A DNA stretch of 64,000 bases from Isoetes taiwanensis (GCA_021234155.1 JAJEKV010000138.1:124001-188000), one strand, 5' to 3'; positions 10,934 to 22,925 are shown, counted from the first letter of the stretch. Made by a program: numbers and translations. The notes: generated by a model not told the origin, from the letters alone.

Positions 10934-13429
10934 TTAGCAATGTAGATCCAATTGGTGGTGGTGTCCGAGTGGCACCTTCTTCCCAATGTGAGCGGCGAAC
11001 AAAACGTGGATCCCACCGGAGATCCGCCGAGATCCGAGGTGGTGTCCATCCCGCATGACCATCCATGACCTTGGTCCAAAAGGAAGGCGCCAATCAGAAG
11101 TCAGGGAACCCGGGGCGTGGAGGTACACCCTGTGGAAGCATAGGGAGAAGGAACCCGTGGGCGTGGGTTGCTTTGGCGGTCCCCCGAATTGACCGACAAG
11201 ATCCGGATCAAGAGCCCGACACCAACGATCCCAAAGAGAAGCGTAGAGTCGAGAGTTGACCGGAGGGCTATCCCATCCCGTGGGGACCGCCTTGCTATCC
11301 AACGAGCTTGTGGCGATTGTAACCGGGCGAGGTGTCAGATATAAATTTGTGCATAGGGAAGATCTGGGATGCCCGAGATACTTCGGATTTGTTCTGGCCC
11401 GCTTCCGCTTGCCGAGAGACAAATGATTGGCAAGCTCGGGCATGTACCCTCGATGAAGAGTTTGGGTCCGGAAAGGATCCGCAAGATATGGATTGTTATC
11501 CCGAGCACCCATTGCACAGTGGGGTCACCCGAAAAAGTCGGGCGTGGCCCATTTCCAAAGTGTTCCCGTGTATCACCCGGATAGAAATCATGAAAGATGT
11601 AAGCCATGGGCTGAACCACTGAAGGTGATAAAGTCCGGATCGGCACGTTGTATGAGATCAAAGACCACAAGGGCACAAAGACAACCCCTTTGTCTTCAAT
11701 GGAGAGTTCGCCAAACCAAGAAAAAAATCGCAGACCGCCGGGGAATATCCACAGTCCATCTCGCCGCATGCCCGCCGAAAGGAAGAGGTGGCGTCGAGCA
11801 ACCACATAATCGTGATAGCAGGAAGGAACTGGGAAGTCAACAGCATTCGTTAAGAATGGCGGTATGGGCGCCAAGTTTTGCACGAGCCTCATCGGCCAGA
11901 TCGAATAGCTTTGCTGCATTTGTTGTTCAAGATCTCGGATCCGGTTGTCCCTTTCAAGCAAAGAAGCGGATCGGGTCACGGACCCGTTTACGAAGTGTTG
12001 ACCGGGAGGAGGATTTCGAGTATTGAGACGGGAACGCGGCAATCTCGCGTCATCCAAGATCTTCGCGTTTACGCACCTCGTAGCCGATCTTGAAGAGAGG
12101 TGAGCCGAGAGGTCTGCGGTCGAAAAGCTGAGCCGTCAAGGAGGCAACTTGAGCGCCCCGCGCTGAAAGGTTTTGAACTTGAGTGCTGAAATTTTCCACG
12201 CGGGGAGTACAAGGCATTGAGCTTAGCAATATCTGGCGCCCTTGGTACTTTCGGGAGAGCGGCTTTGGACTTGTTGTGCTCCAATAAAGTCTGAATTTGA
12301 CTGGAGCCGAGCCTCTGATCCGCGAAGTTGGCTGACTTGAGCTTGTGCACTTTTGAGATCTGCATGAGCCCGTAAGAGAGCTTCATGCTTGTCTTGAAGT
12401 TTGGCCTCCAAAGTTGCAACTTGGGCGATTGCGCCTTGGAAGGTCCCGTGTACCGCATCGAGGCCTCTAGTGCGTTGAACCCCGCTCATAAGAGCCGCCT
12501 TGGGATTCTTGTAACTTGAGAGTAGCAGCTTGAGCATCTTGTCGATAATCGATACAACAACCGCCGAGGGTGTTGTGGTGGTGGAGCCGGGCCGTTGCCC
12601 GGGTTTGGGATGTTTGGGAAAAATGGTGTGAAGTGGATGGTGTAGCGGAGGAGGAGACAGTGACATGGGTGTGCTGACTGTGGACATGACCAGGGGAAGA
12701 CGGGCGTGAAGTGCCAGCTTGGTGAGTTATTGGAAGGGAGCGCTGAGTGGAATTATGAGAATTTGGTGGTGTGGGAGGGAAGTAATGACGGATGAGGGCT
12801 TGAAAGTGGCCTCCCACAGAAACTTCAGAAATGGAAGTGGTACCCCTAAGGCGGTCCATTTCTTGGAGAAGACGATAGAACATCATTTGGGGCCAATCTA
12901 TGTGGTGTTTGGAGTGTGTAGCAGTGAGGACCAGGTTATAGAAAGGCTTATTGATATGGGTGTTCTTGATAGAATACCCAAGGAACTTGCGCCACAGAAA
13001 TTTAACAAAGGTTTCGTGAGGCTTGTCGATATTGGTCAGACGATGGACATTGGCATGATAAGCAGGTGCACCAAACTCTGTGACATCGAGATCCTGTATA
13101 GCAGACCATGATACACAAGGGGTGTGCAAGGGAATATGAAATACCTCAGAAATCAAATGTTGAGTCAACGAAATGGTGGTGCCATCGACCACAGTGGTGT
13201 AGCCTTGCGGGCTGTTAACGATATTGGCGATGAACTGCTTCAACTGGTCAGGATTTGGAGCCGGAAGTTCCATTTGAGAGAATTCGTAAAGCTGGTGTCG
13301 TTCAGCGACTTCTTTATTTGGGCCAACAAGGGCTTCACGGAAAGTGGGCGTCAAGAAGGATACAGATGCAAAAAGGGCCGGATCCTTGGGAGCAGTAGCT
13401 TGAAGTGTAGAAAATCTTGGGGCAGCCAT
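10934..13429 (-). CDS. Extra long ORF between integrase and 3' LTR of the gypsy element
   Basis: The likely start is the ATG at 13429-13427 (MAAPRFSTLQ). An open frame follows to about 12467, with a globular part (TISLTQHLISEVFHIPLHTP, WRKFLGYSIKNTHINKPFYN) reminiscent of the plant retroelement ORFs often labelled putative plant transposon protein. A Ser/His/Thr-rich stretch comes next, then a coiled-coil-like segment (VATLEAKLQDKHEALLRAHA, about 12430-12370). Further pieces in shifted frames at 12057-11335 and 11512-10934 contain LWDRWCRALDPD and GELSIEDKGVVFVPLW. Together they suggest a protein of about 830 residues interrupted by frameshifts. I see no clear transmembrane segments or signal peptide, so envelope-like function is not supported. 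The position resembles the 3' ORF of Athila elements. Confidence 0.55.
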
Positions 13430-13729
13430 GGTAACGATGTGCAGAAACGAAGAGTGATTCCAAAGGCGGAAGACGAAAGTCGAGCACGGAGGACAAAGGC
13501 GCAGAGGAACGAAAAGGTTTGTTTTAGGGCTTAACAACCGAGGCTTAAGAGGTATGAAGAGTGCGAAACTGGAACCGTTGATGGTGCCAGGTGTCAAAAG
13601 ATGCCAAGAAGGGTATTGAGAGGCAAAAATTTGGCTAAGTCCCAAAAAACGTAAGGGAGAAGCAATGAACGGTGAGGATGAGACGTGAAAGAAGGATCGG
13701 ATGTGACAGGTGGCAAAGGACACACATTA

Positions 13730-14372
13730 ATGTTCGACGGGCGTGAAAAGAAGGAATGGCATTCAATGCTGGCAACTCAAAGTGGGATATCATTAAAAGG
13801 AATGTGTCAGAAGGTACCATGGCTAGATATGCGGCGGGAGAAAAGATTCTCATTTTAGAAAAACAAACCTTGCATTGCAAACACGTTGGCGATTTATTGT
13901 GATTGGTCCACGTCGACAAGGAGTTCCGCAGTTGGCTATATAAGACGAACCGAGAGTAACAAAGGCATCCGATGGCGCTCAGTATGGCTGCTGCTGGCTT
14001 GAACGAAGACTGCACGATGCCCACTAACTGTCAGGAGTGGATCACTTGCAAGATGAATTGTGCGGATCTCGGGCCGCCACAACCGTGGCATTCGAATGGA
14101 CTACCGGTGTGCGGGATGGCTGAACATCCCGACCAAGACCAAGCGGGATGGAGGTGGTTCGCACCTTATTTGGGATCCGAGCAGAACCTCTACCATCTCC
14201 TCTCGCATCACCCTCGCCTCCGAACCCGAGTAGAGGGTTTTTCCTCGTAGGACTTAGTAGATAGGGCTCTGAGCCCGTTTTTGTATATAGGGCAGTGCCC
14301 ATAGCGGAAATAGCTGGGCTGCGCCCACATTTTGTAAAACAAATCTCCACTATAATATAATATACCGCCTTT
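13730..14372 (-). other. Spacer between integrase and extra ORF with promoter-like signals
   Basis: There is no sustained coding frame on the minus strand here. CTTATATAGCC (about 13946-13936) followed by GACCAATCAC suggests a TATA-type promoter, or a remnant LTR, upstream of the extra ORF. Confidence 0.35.
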
Positions 14373-15640
14373 CTAGTCACTTTCTGTGGTGTTTGCTTCT
14401 TGAACATGCTCTGTGTGTTGATGTTCACTTTCTGTGTGATGAAATGCTTTGAGACGAAAACCATTAACCAATGTAGGTAATGGAGTGCCATCTAACTCAG
14501 CCAGTTGGAAAACACTTGGTCTAACCACTTGAACAATTTGATAAGGGCCAAGCCAACGAAACTTGAGTTTACCCGGAAAATTTTTGTGCCTGGAATCATA
14601 AAGAAGAACCAAATCGCCTTCTTTGAATGTTTTTGTCTTCAGACGTTTGTCATGTAAAGATTTTTGCAACTGTTGTCCATGAAGAACACGAATATAAGCA
14701 TCCCGTCGGGTTCATCCAACTGTTCTAATTGATAGACCCTTTCTTTGAGTGCAAAGCAGGTGGATTATGAGCAAGAGCAGTTGAAAAAGCGAGTGTTGGA
14801 AGGATGTATTCAAACGGCATGAGAGCTTCGACCATAAACCAATTTAAAAGGAGTGTGACCAGTAGCAATCTTGAAACAAGTATTGTAGGCCCAAAGAACA
14901 ATTGGGAAGTTTTATCCGCTAACTGTGCGGGAAGCATCACAAATTTTCTTGAGAATGGTGACCGCGTTTTGTTGGTGCTTTACGCCAAACCATTACCTTG
15001 AGGATAGTAAGGTGTGCTCTTGTGATGATGTATGAGGAGATAATCCATCGGCTCCTTGATAGTATGATTGATGAAATGAACACCACGGTCAGCGACCAGC
15101 TCAGGTGGGGCAGCCAATCGCGTGATAATTTGTTGATAGAGGACTCTAGCCGTGTTTTGCGGCGGTGTTGTGCGGAAGTGCACAAGCTTCCGCCCATTTG
15201 GTGGCGTGGTCGGTGAGAGAACCGGAATGTATCGCACGAGTGTGTCGCGCAGAGGATCTATAGGTCCCACAAAGTCCATTCCCCATTTCTTGAAGGGAAG
15301 TGGCGTGGCGGCCGGCGGCCAATGGAAGAGCGCCACGGGTCGGGGGCGTCCCCCCCGGCCGGCAAGCGCCACACGCGGCGGGCGGGCGTGAGCATCTTTG
15401 AAGAGCGTGGGCCAATAATACCCCCGCGAAGGATTTTTTGCGGCCGTGGTGTCACCATGAAAATGACCACCACCGAGCCCTTGATGAGCTTCTCGAACAA
15501 TATCCGGAACTTCATGAGGTAGAACACGTCGGAAGGATGGTGTCCTTACCCTTTTGGTAGAGATGTCCCGCAACCATGGTGTAGTCCACGGACCTCGGCG
15601 GAGAAATTGATGGCGGCGGGATTGTCGCCATGGCGAGAGA
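14373..15640 (-). CDS. Integrase of the gypsy element (frameshifted)
   Basis: Read on the minus strand, the catalytic core includes MDFVGPIDPL, then DHATKWAEA, then PELVADRGVHFINHTIKEPM with the second Asp, and PYYPQGNGLA before the expected Glu region. The final open piece, 14669-14373, ends the polyprotein with FKEGDLVLLYDSRHKNFPGK and a FRWLGPYQIVQVV segment, typical of plant gypsy integrase tails. No chromodomain follows. At least two one-base shifts separate the pieces. The upstream HHCC zinc region is expected near 15500-15400 (ARPPRVALAGRG area) but is scrambled by shifts. Confidence 0.85.
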
Positions 15641-15769
15641 GGCGTCGCCGTCTTACGGTGGAAGAGCACCGTAAGGAGATACTGCTGAAAATCATGGAAC
15701 CAATGTGGTGTTGCCGTGACTAAAAAGAGCTGAGCATCAGGAAAGGCGCCCGAGACTCCGGTTGAGGGA

Positions 15770-16432
15770 TCATCCGTGGTGGATGCGTGAAAGATAATCC
15801 GGAACAACATGAGATTTGCCGGCCTTATGAACAATTTCAAAAGAAGCAAATTCTTGGAGAAGAAGGACCCAACGAGCAATGCGGCCCGTGGGCGTGGACT
15901 TGTTGATTAAATATAGGAGTGCTTGGTGGTCCACAAAGAACTTGATTTGACTGCCTAAAAGGTAATGACGGAAGCGTTGGACACGTAAAATGAGACCCAA
16001 AGCTTCACGCCCGTGGCGAGAATAGTTGCGCGCCGCCAGAATTGAGTTTTCGGCTGGCGTAGCGATTTGGTTTGTCAGTGTGCGCATCATATGCTTGAGA
16101 AAGAACAGCTCCAATAGCAAACGCCGAGACATCGACATGAACGTGAAAGGGCTTGTCCCATTGAGGAGGAACAAGAACCGGTGCTCGAGTAAGCAAAAGC
16201 TTCCAACTTTTGAAAGCGGAATTTCCGCTGGGAATTCCAAGCCAGGTGGATTCACACCCGTAAGTTTATGAATGGGATCTGCAATGGCGGCCCGGTCCCG
16301 TATGAAGGTGGAGTAATAATTGACCTTACCGGTGAAAGAGCGTGTCTCCTTGATATTGGCTGGTGCTTGAGCCTTGAGCACCTGGCCCGATTTTGGCGGG
16401 GATCGATGGTGATACTGCTTGGTCGACAACAT
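15770..16432 (-). CDS. RNase H domain of the gypsy element
   Basis: The frame encodes KETRSFTGKVNYYSTFIRD, the connection region after RT. In a second frame (16196-16005) PPQWDKPFHVHVDVSAFAIG contains the first RNase H Asp (DVSAFAIGAVLSQ). The main frame then gives FRHYLLGSQIKFFVDHQALL with a later catalytic Asp, and VPDYLSRI, the usual end of plant gypsy RNase H. A one-base shift lies between the two frames near 16200. Confidence 0.88.
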   Translation of the reverse strand: MLSTKQYHHRSPPKSGQVLKAQAPANIKETRSFTGKVNYYSTFIRDRAAIADPIHKLTGVNPPGLEFPAEIPLSKVGSFCLLEHRFLFLLNGTSPFTFMSMSRRLLLELFFLKHMMRTLTNQIATPAENSILAARNYSRHGREALGLILRVQRFRHYLLGSQIKFFVDHQALLYLINKSTPTGRIARWVLLLQEFASFEIVHKAGKSHVVPDYLSRIHHG

Positions 16433-16435
16433 GGC

Positions 16436-17095
16436 CTAATGAACACCGGAGGAGGCCTTAAAGGTGCATTTCTGCGGATTGAGACTAATGCGGGACTCAT
16501 CACATTTTCGGAAGACGAGTTCCAATTTATCCAAGTGGTCAGCCATGGAACTCAGAGGGCGAGAAGTCATCTTGAAAAATTTGCAAGAAGGATTTTCCTT
16601 CATGAAATCATGAAAACCGAGAGCATGATGCGTTGAAACGTTGATGGAGAGTTGGATAATCCAAAAGGAACCACCTTGTAGGCAAAAGTGCTTACCGGGT
16701 GGTGAAAGTGGTCTTGAGTTGATCAGATTCTTTGATTGAGATCTGATTGTAGCCGAAAAACCATCCATAAAGGAGTACATCTCATGTCCGGCCACTTCTT
16801 CCGTAACCTGGTCCGTGAAGGAAGTGGAAAATGATCACGCCCGCAGGGTCGATTGAGTTTCCGATAGTCCACACATGGCACTGACGCGGATCTTACCATT
16901 GTGCTTAAGGGCAATGACGATGGGGCTCACCCATTGAGAATGTTTGACCTCATAGATCAAACTGCGGCAAACGCTGAAGGAGTTTGTCAATTTCGCCTTG
17001 ACGCTTTGGCGATCCGCGGTAATTAGGGTTGAGCACATCTTGTCGTTGCTACAGTGGGTCGTGCATCGATTTGGTAGGAATGGTGAGTTCCCCAA
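16436..17095 (-). CDS. Reverse transcriptase of the gypsy element (frameshifted)
   Basis: Pieces in several minus-strand frames read in RT order. SQWVSPIVIALKHNGKIRV is the start of the fingers. CVDYRKLNRPCGRDHFPLP and YSFMDGFSA carry the first catalytic Asp. IFQDDFS, at about 16585-16565, is in the position of the YxDD motif. SRISLNPQKCTFKAS is the thumb entry. About four single-base shifts interrupt it. Function in the sequenced copy depends on whether those shifts are real. Confidence 0.88.
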
Positions 17096-17622
17096 GCTTT
17101 TGTTGATTCCCGAAGATTTTTTGTAACTCGATTTGGAAAATGTGTTTGAATTTTTTGAGCGGCTTGACGGCCATTACGATAAGGAGCCGGAAGATTTCAA
17201 GAATGCGACAGGTTGATTGTTGCCGGCGTCCACAATCTCGACTTACGAGTCCGAATATGGGGTATTACTTGAGTATCCTGGACAATGTGTGCGGGAGGTT
17301 GGAGCATAACCGGATCGTGGCACTGCGTGGTGTAAAGAGAGGTTGCTCGGTTTCATCCAAAGAGAGGTTGCTTCATGACGTGTACATCAACGAAGGAGTT
17401 GCGAGGAGGTGTAGCATCCGAAAAGTGATCAAGCGTTGGATTGATTGCAAGGAGCCGGTAGGGGTCAAGCACCATTACACCGGGTCCGATCAAGAGTCAT
17501 TTCTCCCCAAGGATCAAAGATATTGGGGTAGGATGATGAGGCGCACTCTGGGTGGAGCCTGAACTTGATAAATATTCTCGAGCTTCTTGTAATCGCTAAT
17601 TCCGAGAGAGGGTTCCGCATTG

Positions 17623-18497
17623 TCAACAGAAATGATCCCGCTTTGTTTGCAAGTCCATGGTGGCATTGAGATGACCATCATTGATGACTAACCGGTCCGT
17701 GGCCCCAAGAATGGATACTCTTTGCCCGGCGGAGAAAAGGTCGCCGACCAGCATTTCATAGTCACCGGATCTTCGCCCGACTTTCCAAACTCCAAATTCC
17801 ATGGGGAAGCGGAGATCACCAATGTTGATGTGAAGAATAGGTGTGACGCCTTGAGGTCGCGTGATATGGCCATTAGCCAATTTGATGTCATATGGGGCAA
17901 CGAAAGAGTTGTGTGATGCCCATTTGTTTGGCGGAGTTTATCCGTGATGAGATTGATCGCGCTACCTCCATCTATTTGAACATGGTTGACTTGTCGATTG
18001 CCCACCGTGGCATGGACCGTGGGTGTAGAGGTAGCCACAGCCCCAACTAAAGCAGCTTGGGAGTGGTAATCGGTCCTTGAGAGCGGTGACAGAAGTTTTA
18101 AAATGGTTGCCAAGCTTAAAGGAATTTTGATCTTGGCGAGCTCCTCTTGGAGTTCGAGAGGCACATGAGAAAAAGGATCTGCCTGGTTCCATCGGTGGGA
18201 GGCGTGGCGGGGGAAGCAAAGAACTTTTTGAGTAAGTCAACCTCGGCGGCAATATTGGGATATGTCCGAGGCGTGGAGGTTGAGATGTTGAAGGGGTATC
18301 TTGTCTTTGTTGAGCTCTAGTGGTGGCATGAACATTTGCCAATGTGCTGCCTTGCAGCTTTGCATGAGGTTCAAAATGCTTTGGCGTACTTTGGGCATGA
18401 CATGTGGCATGAGCTTTTCCAAGTCAGGTGCAAAGTGAACCTTTTTTTCGTCCTCATGAGGAATGGTGTCAACCGCAAAGGCAAAGCTGCGTGCCAT
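17623..18497 (-). CDS. Aspartic protease region of the gypsy element
   Basis: VNHVQIDGGSAINLITDKL (about 18000-17945) is a retropepsin active site of the DGGSA type found in Athila/Tat-like plant elements. In the next frame MANGHITRPQGVTPILHINI and EMLVGDLFSAGQRV, with VSILGATDRLVI, complete the fold. A frameshift near 17880 separates the two. The upstream region to 18497 is a linker with little recognisable structure. Confidence 0.8.
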
Positions 18498-18499
18498 TA

Positions 18500-20150
18500 G
18501 GAATAATGGTCAAGGGACGTGATGCCTTGGTGCGGCGTGAAACTAAACCAACCCAATTTGACTACTGGATCGGAGGATTAAGTGCCCGAAAAATTTCCTC
18601 TTGGGCTTGTTGATCCGGTGCGGGTTGATTTGCCGGAGCTGGTTGATAGCGTGATTCTTTGGGGCTCTTGGTGGCTTCTTAAGAACCCGTCGGGCCTTGT
18701 TTGCCATTAGCAAGCCGAGTTGGTAAGCCGTGAGGCGGACCGATGTGGTCTGATTTGTGCCGTGAAGTCGTGCACGAACTTGTGGAAGTTGAGGACACGC
18801 CGTGGTGGTATGACCCCATTCTGATGGTGATAACACCGAGCTTTAGAAGGATCAAAAGGAGGACGTTGGTTGGATCCCCGTGGTTGCTCCCGCGGTCGAT
18901 AGAGTTGCGCGGGCTGCACCGGGAAGTGGTGGTCAGCGATAGTGCGATTGTAGCCGAGGTGTGGTTTGCACTTGATAAACCATTTTGTTGCGGAGCGGTG
19001 TGGGATGAGTGCGAGTGCACTCTTCCGTGGCATGATTGCACATGTTGCATCGCTTTGCAATGAGGCGGGCCATTGGTGGAGTTGCACTCATTGGCCAAAT
19101 GGCCTTGGTATTTGCAAATATGGCACCAGATTTGACTCAAGGGGCGTGGATTAGCGTGTTGAGGCTGAACAACCGTTTGTGGAACCATGACAGTGGAATG
19201 AGCGGGGAGCTCTTGAAGAGCCACGGGAGGAAACATTGCCGGAGTGATTGACAAGGTCGATAGCCTTTGCTCCAAAGTCTTTGGACTTGGTATTCATCAT
19301 GAGTCGAATAGCGGGAGGAAGTCCTTGGAGAAACCGGACCAAAATGCCTCGCGGTGGGGTACTCCTTGAGCTTACTTAGCGAATCGTGAAGTCGATCCGC
19401 GAAAAATCCGGGCACTCAGCGGGCTCTTGTTGAAGTTCATTGAGTTGCTTGAGATGAAGTTGATCATCATCCGTGGTCCCGTGAATGAGACGTAAAAGCA
19501 ATCGCATTTCGGACCGATCTTGTTTCCAATGGCTTTTGTTGGACATGAGCCATTGATGAGGAGAAACCGCAGTGGTGGTGGAAAAGATGTGGAATTTCAG
19601 TTGAGGTTGCGCATGACCATTTAGGACAGCTAGAGCCTCAAATTCTTCCATGTGGGCCCGAGCACTTTGGTCTAACGGTTTGCCTTCGTGTTGCCAAAGG
19701 TGGGATAAGTCGATTCAGAGTCCGAAAGGTAGATGAAAGTGTCTTGGGCATGCAGAAAAAGATATAGTGAGGATATGTAGGTTGAGTTGGATGTGGCATG
19801 GTGCCCGAAGGACCACGATGAAGGGGTGATCGCGGTTGAGAAACCGAAGAGCTGGAGCATTGGTTTTGAGATCCGTAAGGTTGTAAAGGAGGAAGAGCAA
19901 AGGGGGAAACGTAGGGAAAGGATATTCCGGGTAGGCATAAAGGAGACATGTGGATAGCCGTGCCCACCGGGGAGATGATGGTTGTGAAGGAAGAGGCGAT
20001 GGCACGAAGAGTGATGGATGTAGGCATGTTTAGGGTGTGAAAGTACCGGTTGAGAAGGTTGAGCCCCGATAAGGCCCCGGATAGTGATGAGGGGACTGAG
20101 GTTGTGAGCAATGTTTGCACGCTTTGGGGGGACTGGGACCAGACCGACAC
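18500..20150 (-). CDS. Gag of the gypsy element with CCHC zinc knuckle
   Basis: The minus-strand frames contain SEMRLLLRLIHGTTDDDQLH, LNELQQEPAECPDFSRIDF and VRFLQGLPPAIRLMM, the usual order of a plant retrotransposon gag domain. CHICKYQGHLANEC (about 19125-19084) is an intact CX2CX4HX4C knuckle. The N-terminal part near 20150-19650 is Ser/Pro-rich and in poorer condition. Several one-base shifts occur. Confidence 0.75.
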
Positions 20151-20356
20151 GAGGGGTGGGTGGCGCTGGACCGAGCCCTAGACCTAAGATGGCCTCCCTC
20201 TATGTCATAAACAGATCCATACATGTCGCCAACAGTTTCGACGCCGATGGCGCTCCTGCCGAGAGGCCGTCGAGAAAGGAGTTCTTCCCGCGTGAAATTA
20301 CGGATGATTATGGCGTAAGAAAGTAGGATAGAATCGCACCGGCAATGCCGGCATGT

Positions 20357-20940
20357 TGTTTGGGGTCGGGTTCGGGAACTCCTGGAAGACAGCCCTCGTG
20401 GAGGACCCGTGGATCTAACAGGAGAGTCCGGGGGACTATGTCACGCGGGATTTGCAAGAAGAGAAGAAGAAGAAGAAAACAGAACAAATGAGAGAAAGAT
20501 GATAAGCTTCCTTGATATCAATGATGAAAATACATGAGCTCTCACAATAGAGAGAAAAACCGAAAGGAGACAAGACTCAAAACTCATCTAAAACTCATGT
20601 GCTAACTCTACTCATATATATAGTACAATGGCCTTGGGCCCAATATAGACACTCGACCGATTCTGCGGCCGACTCTCGGAAGGAGGCCCGATTTGCAGGA
20701 ATGTTGGCGGTGCCTCTTGAAGTGCCTAGAATCACTGACGACGACGCGGTGGACGGGCCGCCACTTGTCCGGCGGGCGCTCTTGTTGACCGGGCCACGGG
20801 CTTTGATCTGCGTGGTCGGCCGCTTGGTCTTCTCATGAGCCTTTGATGACGGCAACCCGCGGTCGATCGAGGATCCTTTGAGCTTGACCTCGGTCTGTCG
20901 TGTGCATGAATAGTCCCTGCATCAGAGGCTGGGACTAACA
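20357..20940 (-). repeat. 5' LTR of the gypsy element
   Basis: It is the partner of 9868-10458, with the same TGTTTGGGGTC...GGACTAACA ends on the plus strand. Transcription of the element would start here and run towards lower coordinates. Confidence 0.93.
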
Positions 20941-22631
20941 TCGCACTTGTCGCCTTTTGTGTGGACATATATATGGTGAATGCAGAGGCGCCCGAATACA
21001 AAAATAAGTAGCACAAGAAGTCCGTGGGTGGAATTTTATGTGAGAAAACTAGCTTCCAACCTTACCATAAGAGGGAATGCATTCGGGTGAGTGTAAAGAG
21101 TGTGGGATTAAGAAGTTCCCCCGCCCACATGAACAATCTAGTGATAGTGGCATGGTGAAGTGGGAATACCTAGACTATGAAAAAACGTATTCGTGAGATG
21201 GCAGCAAGAAGTCTAAGCTCGTTCACCAACACAATGAAACCTAAGTCTTCCACGGGTGAACAAAATATTGGAGAAGCTTCCAAATTTTCCTTTACACAAC
21301 TTCGGATATAAGTGGCGTGCGTGCCAAGACAAAGAACTCCTTGATAACTTGCCTTCGAGATGCTTACCTATCCGTGGTTGACTTCAAGCAGAGAATTATA
21401 CTTTTAAGGAGCAGAATGAAGTTCATCCATGCATACGGGTCAACAATCGATAACTATATTTGTTCAAATAACCTATCGTTGATCCACGCATTTACATCAT
21501 TGAGAAGGAAAAACACTACTATATGTGTGGGATGATAGGGAACATGACACACTTTTTGTTCAACATTGTTTTATGAAACATTTTGAGTACTTAAAGCGTA
21601 AAGGCAATGTCCCCAAACAAAGACTATGTATTTTCAGATGGTGCCGCATCACAATTCAAAGCGACGGATCATTTTATTTTGTTGGAAGGTACAGTTGTGA
21701 TAGAGAGGTCAACATGATGTGGAACTTCTTTGGATCAAACCATGGAAAAGGTGAACATGATGGGAAGGCAGCAGAATTGAAAAGATGGATACGAGGTCTA
21801 CAGCTTAAACATCCTGACATTAAACTAGATAATGCCCATGATGTGGTGAAAATTGCAGAGAAACAATTTCAATGTGGTACATCTGAGTGGACTGAAAATG
21901 GAAGAAAAGTTCGGAGATACTTCTGGGAAATAAAACCTGAGGATATCAACAGGAAAAAGGCTTGGGGTGCAGAGACAATTCCAGAAACCAGGCAAATTCA
22001 TTCAGTCCATGGATTCAAAGATGAAATCCAAACACGCCTACATACCCGAAAAGCTATCATGTTTTTTGCAAAGCAATTGTTTGGATGGAAAATGGGACAT
22101 GTGTGAGAACTAATTGTATGTAGATGAATGGGACCTTGTAGTCGTTGAATCATCCTCCAATGTTCATGCGGATGTGGAAGAGACCCGCAAGTCTACCGTG
22201 CCACTATACTCAACCTTGGCAAATGTACTTGCATAAGCACTTAGAGAAGGAGACAGCTTTTGCGATTCTTTGCACCTAAAGGGAACGAGGAGGATTCTCA
22301 GATTTTGGATGTTGCTATGCACCAAGCCAAAATTTGAAGTTGAAAATGACTTCAAGCGTAATCGAAAACTTGTTTATGAGAGGTGAAACCGTTGTGGAGG
22401 GCATTTACTATAGAAAGAAGCCTCGGTCAAAGGTGATGTATGAGTTGTTGACAAACGAGCCAAAGTCACTTGTATTCTCTACTCAAATTTGTGCTATTCG
22501 AGTTCCCATGCAAAGCAGATCAAGAAAGGTGCTCGAATTTTACATGTGCTAGACCAGCAGATGAGGAAAAGATTCTAGAAAACTTGCTCGAGGTTTTATC
22601 TGATGAAGATAGCATGTCTGATGAAGAATAG
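20941..22631 (+). CDS. DDE transposase-like gene, 3' half
   Basis: The gene continues after the gypsy insertion. It reads CEKTSFQPYHKREC, then ECKECGIKKFP (about 21095-21120; one G missing before it). Next is VDF with ENYTFKEQNEVHP in the adjacent frame (21377-21430), giving the first acidic site. Then EHDTLFVQHCFMKHFEYL, then VFSDGAASQFK (21628-21660), the second Asp. WNFFGSNHGKGEHDG follows at 21719-21763. The C-terminal VVEGIYYRKKPRSKVMYELL comes next, and an acidic tail ends at TAG 22629-22631. These motifs in this order match a transposase-like family I recall as widespread and unannotated in animal genomes. At least three one-base shifts are present, and the third catalytic acid is not identified with certainty. 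Confidence 0.72.
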
Positions 22632-22819
22632 CTGAACACATTCTTACAGGTTAGGAAATGATTCAGAAATTTTGAATATGTTGTTGTGTCTTGCCTTGTT
22701 TGAGAATAATATAAGAAACTCAATTCCATGCTCAATTGTATTTTGATGTCCCTTGTTTCAATGTAATATGTTTGCTTCTGATGTAATATGTAATTGTATT
22801 TTGATGTCCCTGATGTAAC

Positions 22820-22925
22820 ATGCCCCAGGTTCACCACATGTTTCACCACATGTGTTTCACCACATGTGGTGACACATGTGTTTCACTACATGTTTCACCA
22901 CGTGCTTCACTTTTTCGTCTCTTCT
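22820..22925. repeat. CACCACATG short repeat cluster
   Basis: Several copies of TTTCACCACATG and one ACATGTGGTG lie just downstream of the transposase stop. It is the inverted form of the array in the transposase intron. Confidence 0.85.

Larger units (their letters stand above)
9868..20940 (-). mobile_element. Complete Ty3/gypsy LTR retrotransposon, nested in the DNA transposon
   Basis: The element has two LTRs (9868-10458 and 20357-20940) with TG...CA ends. On the minus strand the internal order is gag with a CCHC knuckle, aspartic protease, reverse transcriptase, RNase H, integrase, then an extra ORF. This order defines Ty3/gypsy. The protease VQIDGGSAINLITDKL and the integrase tail GDLVLLYDSRHKNFPGKLKF, with no chromodomain, point to the Athila/Tat (non-chromovirus) side. 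A polypurine tract abuts the 3' LTR. Flanking bases are CTGCA (9863-9867) and TCGCA (20941-20945), so the 5 bp target duplication is imperfect. I could not fix the primer binding site. Confidence 0.93.

Noticed and set aside
10934-13429. Envelope gene
   Set aside because: The position fits Athila env-like ORFs, but I see no signal peptide, cleavage site or transmembrane helix.
20325-20356. Primer binding site of the gypsy element
   Set aside because: The sequence next to the 5' LTR does not start with a convincing TGG complement of a tRNA 3' end; it may be damaged by indels.
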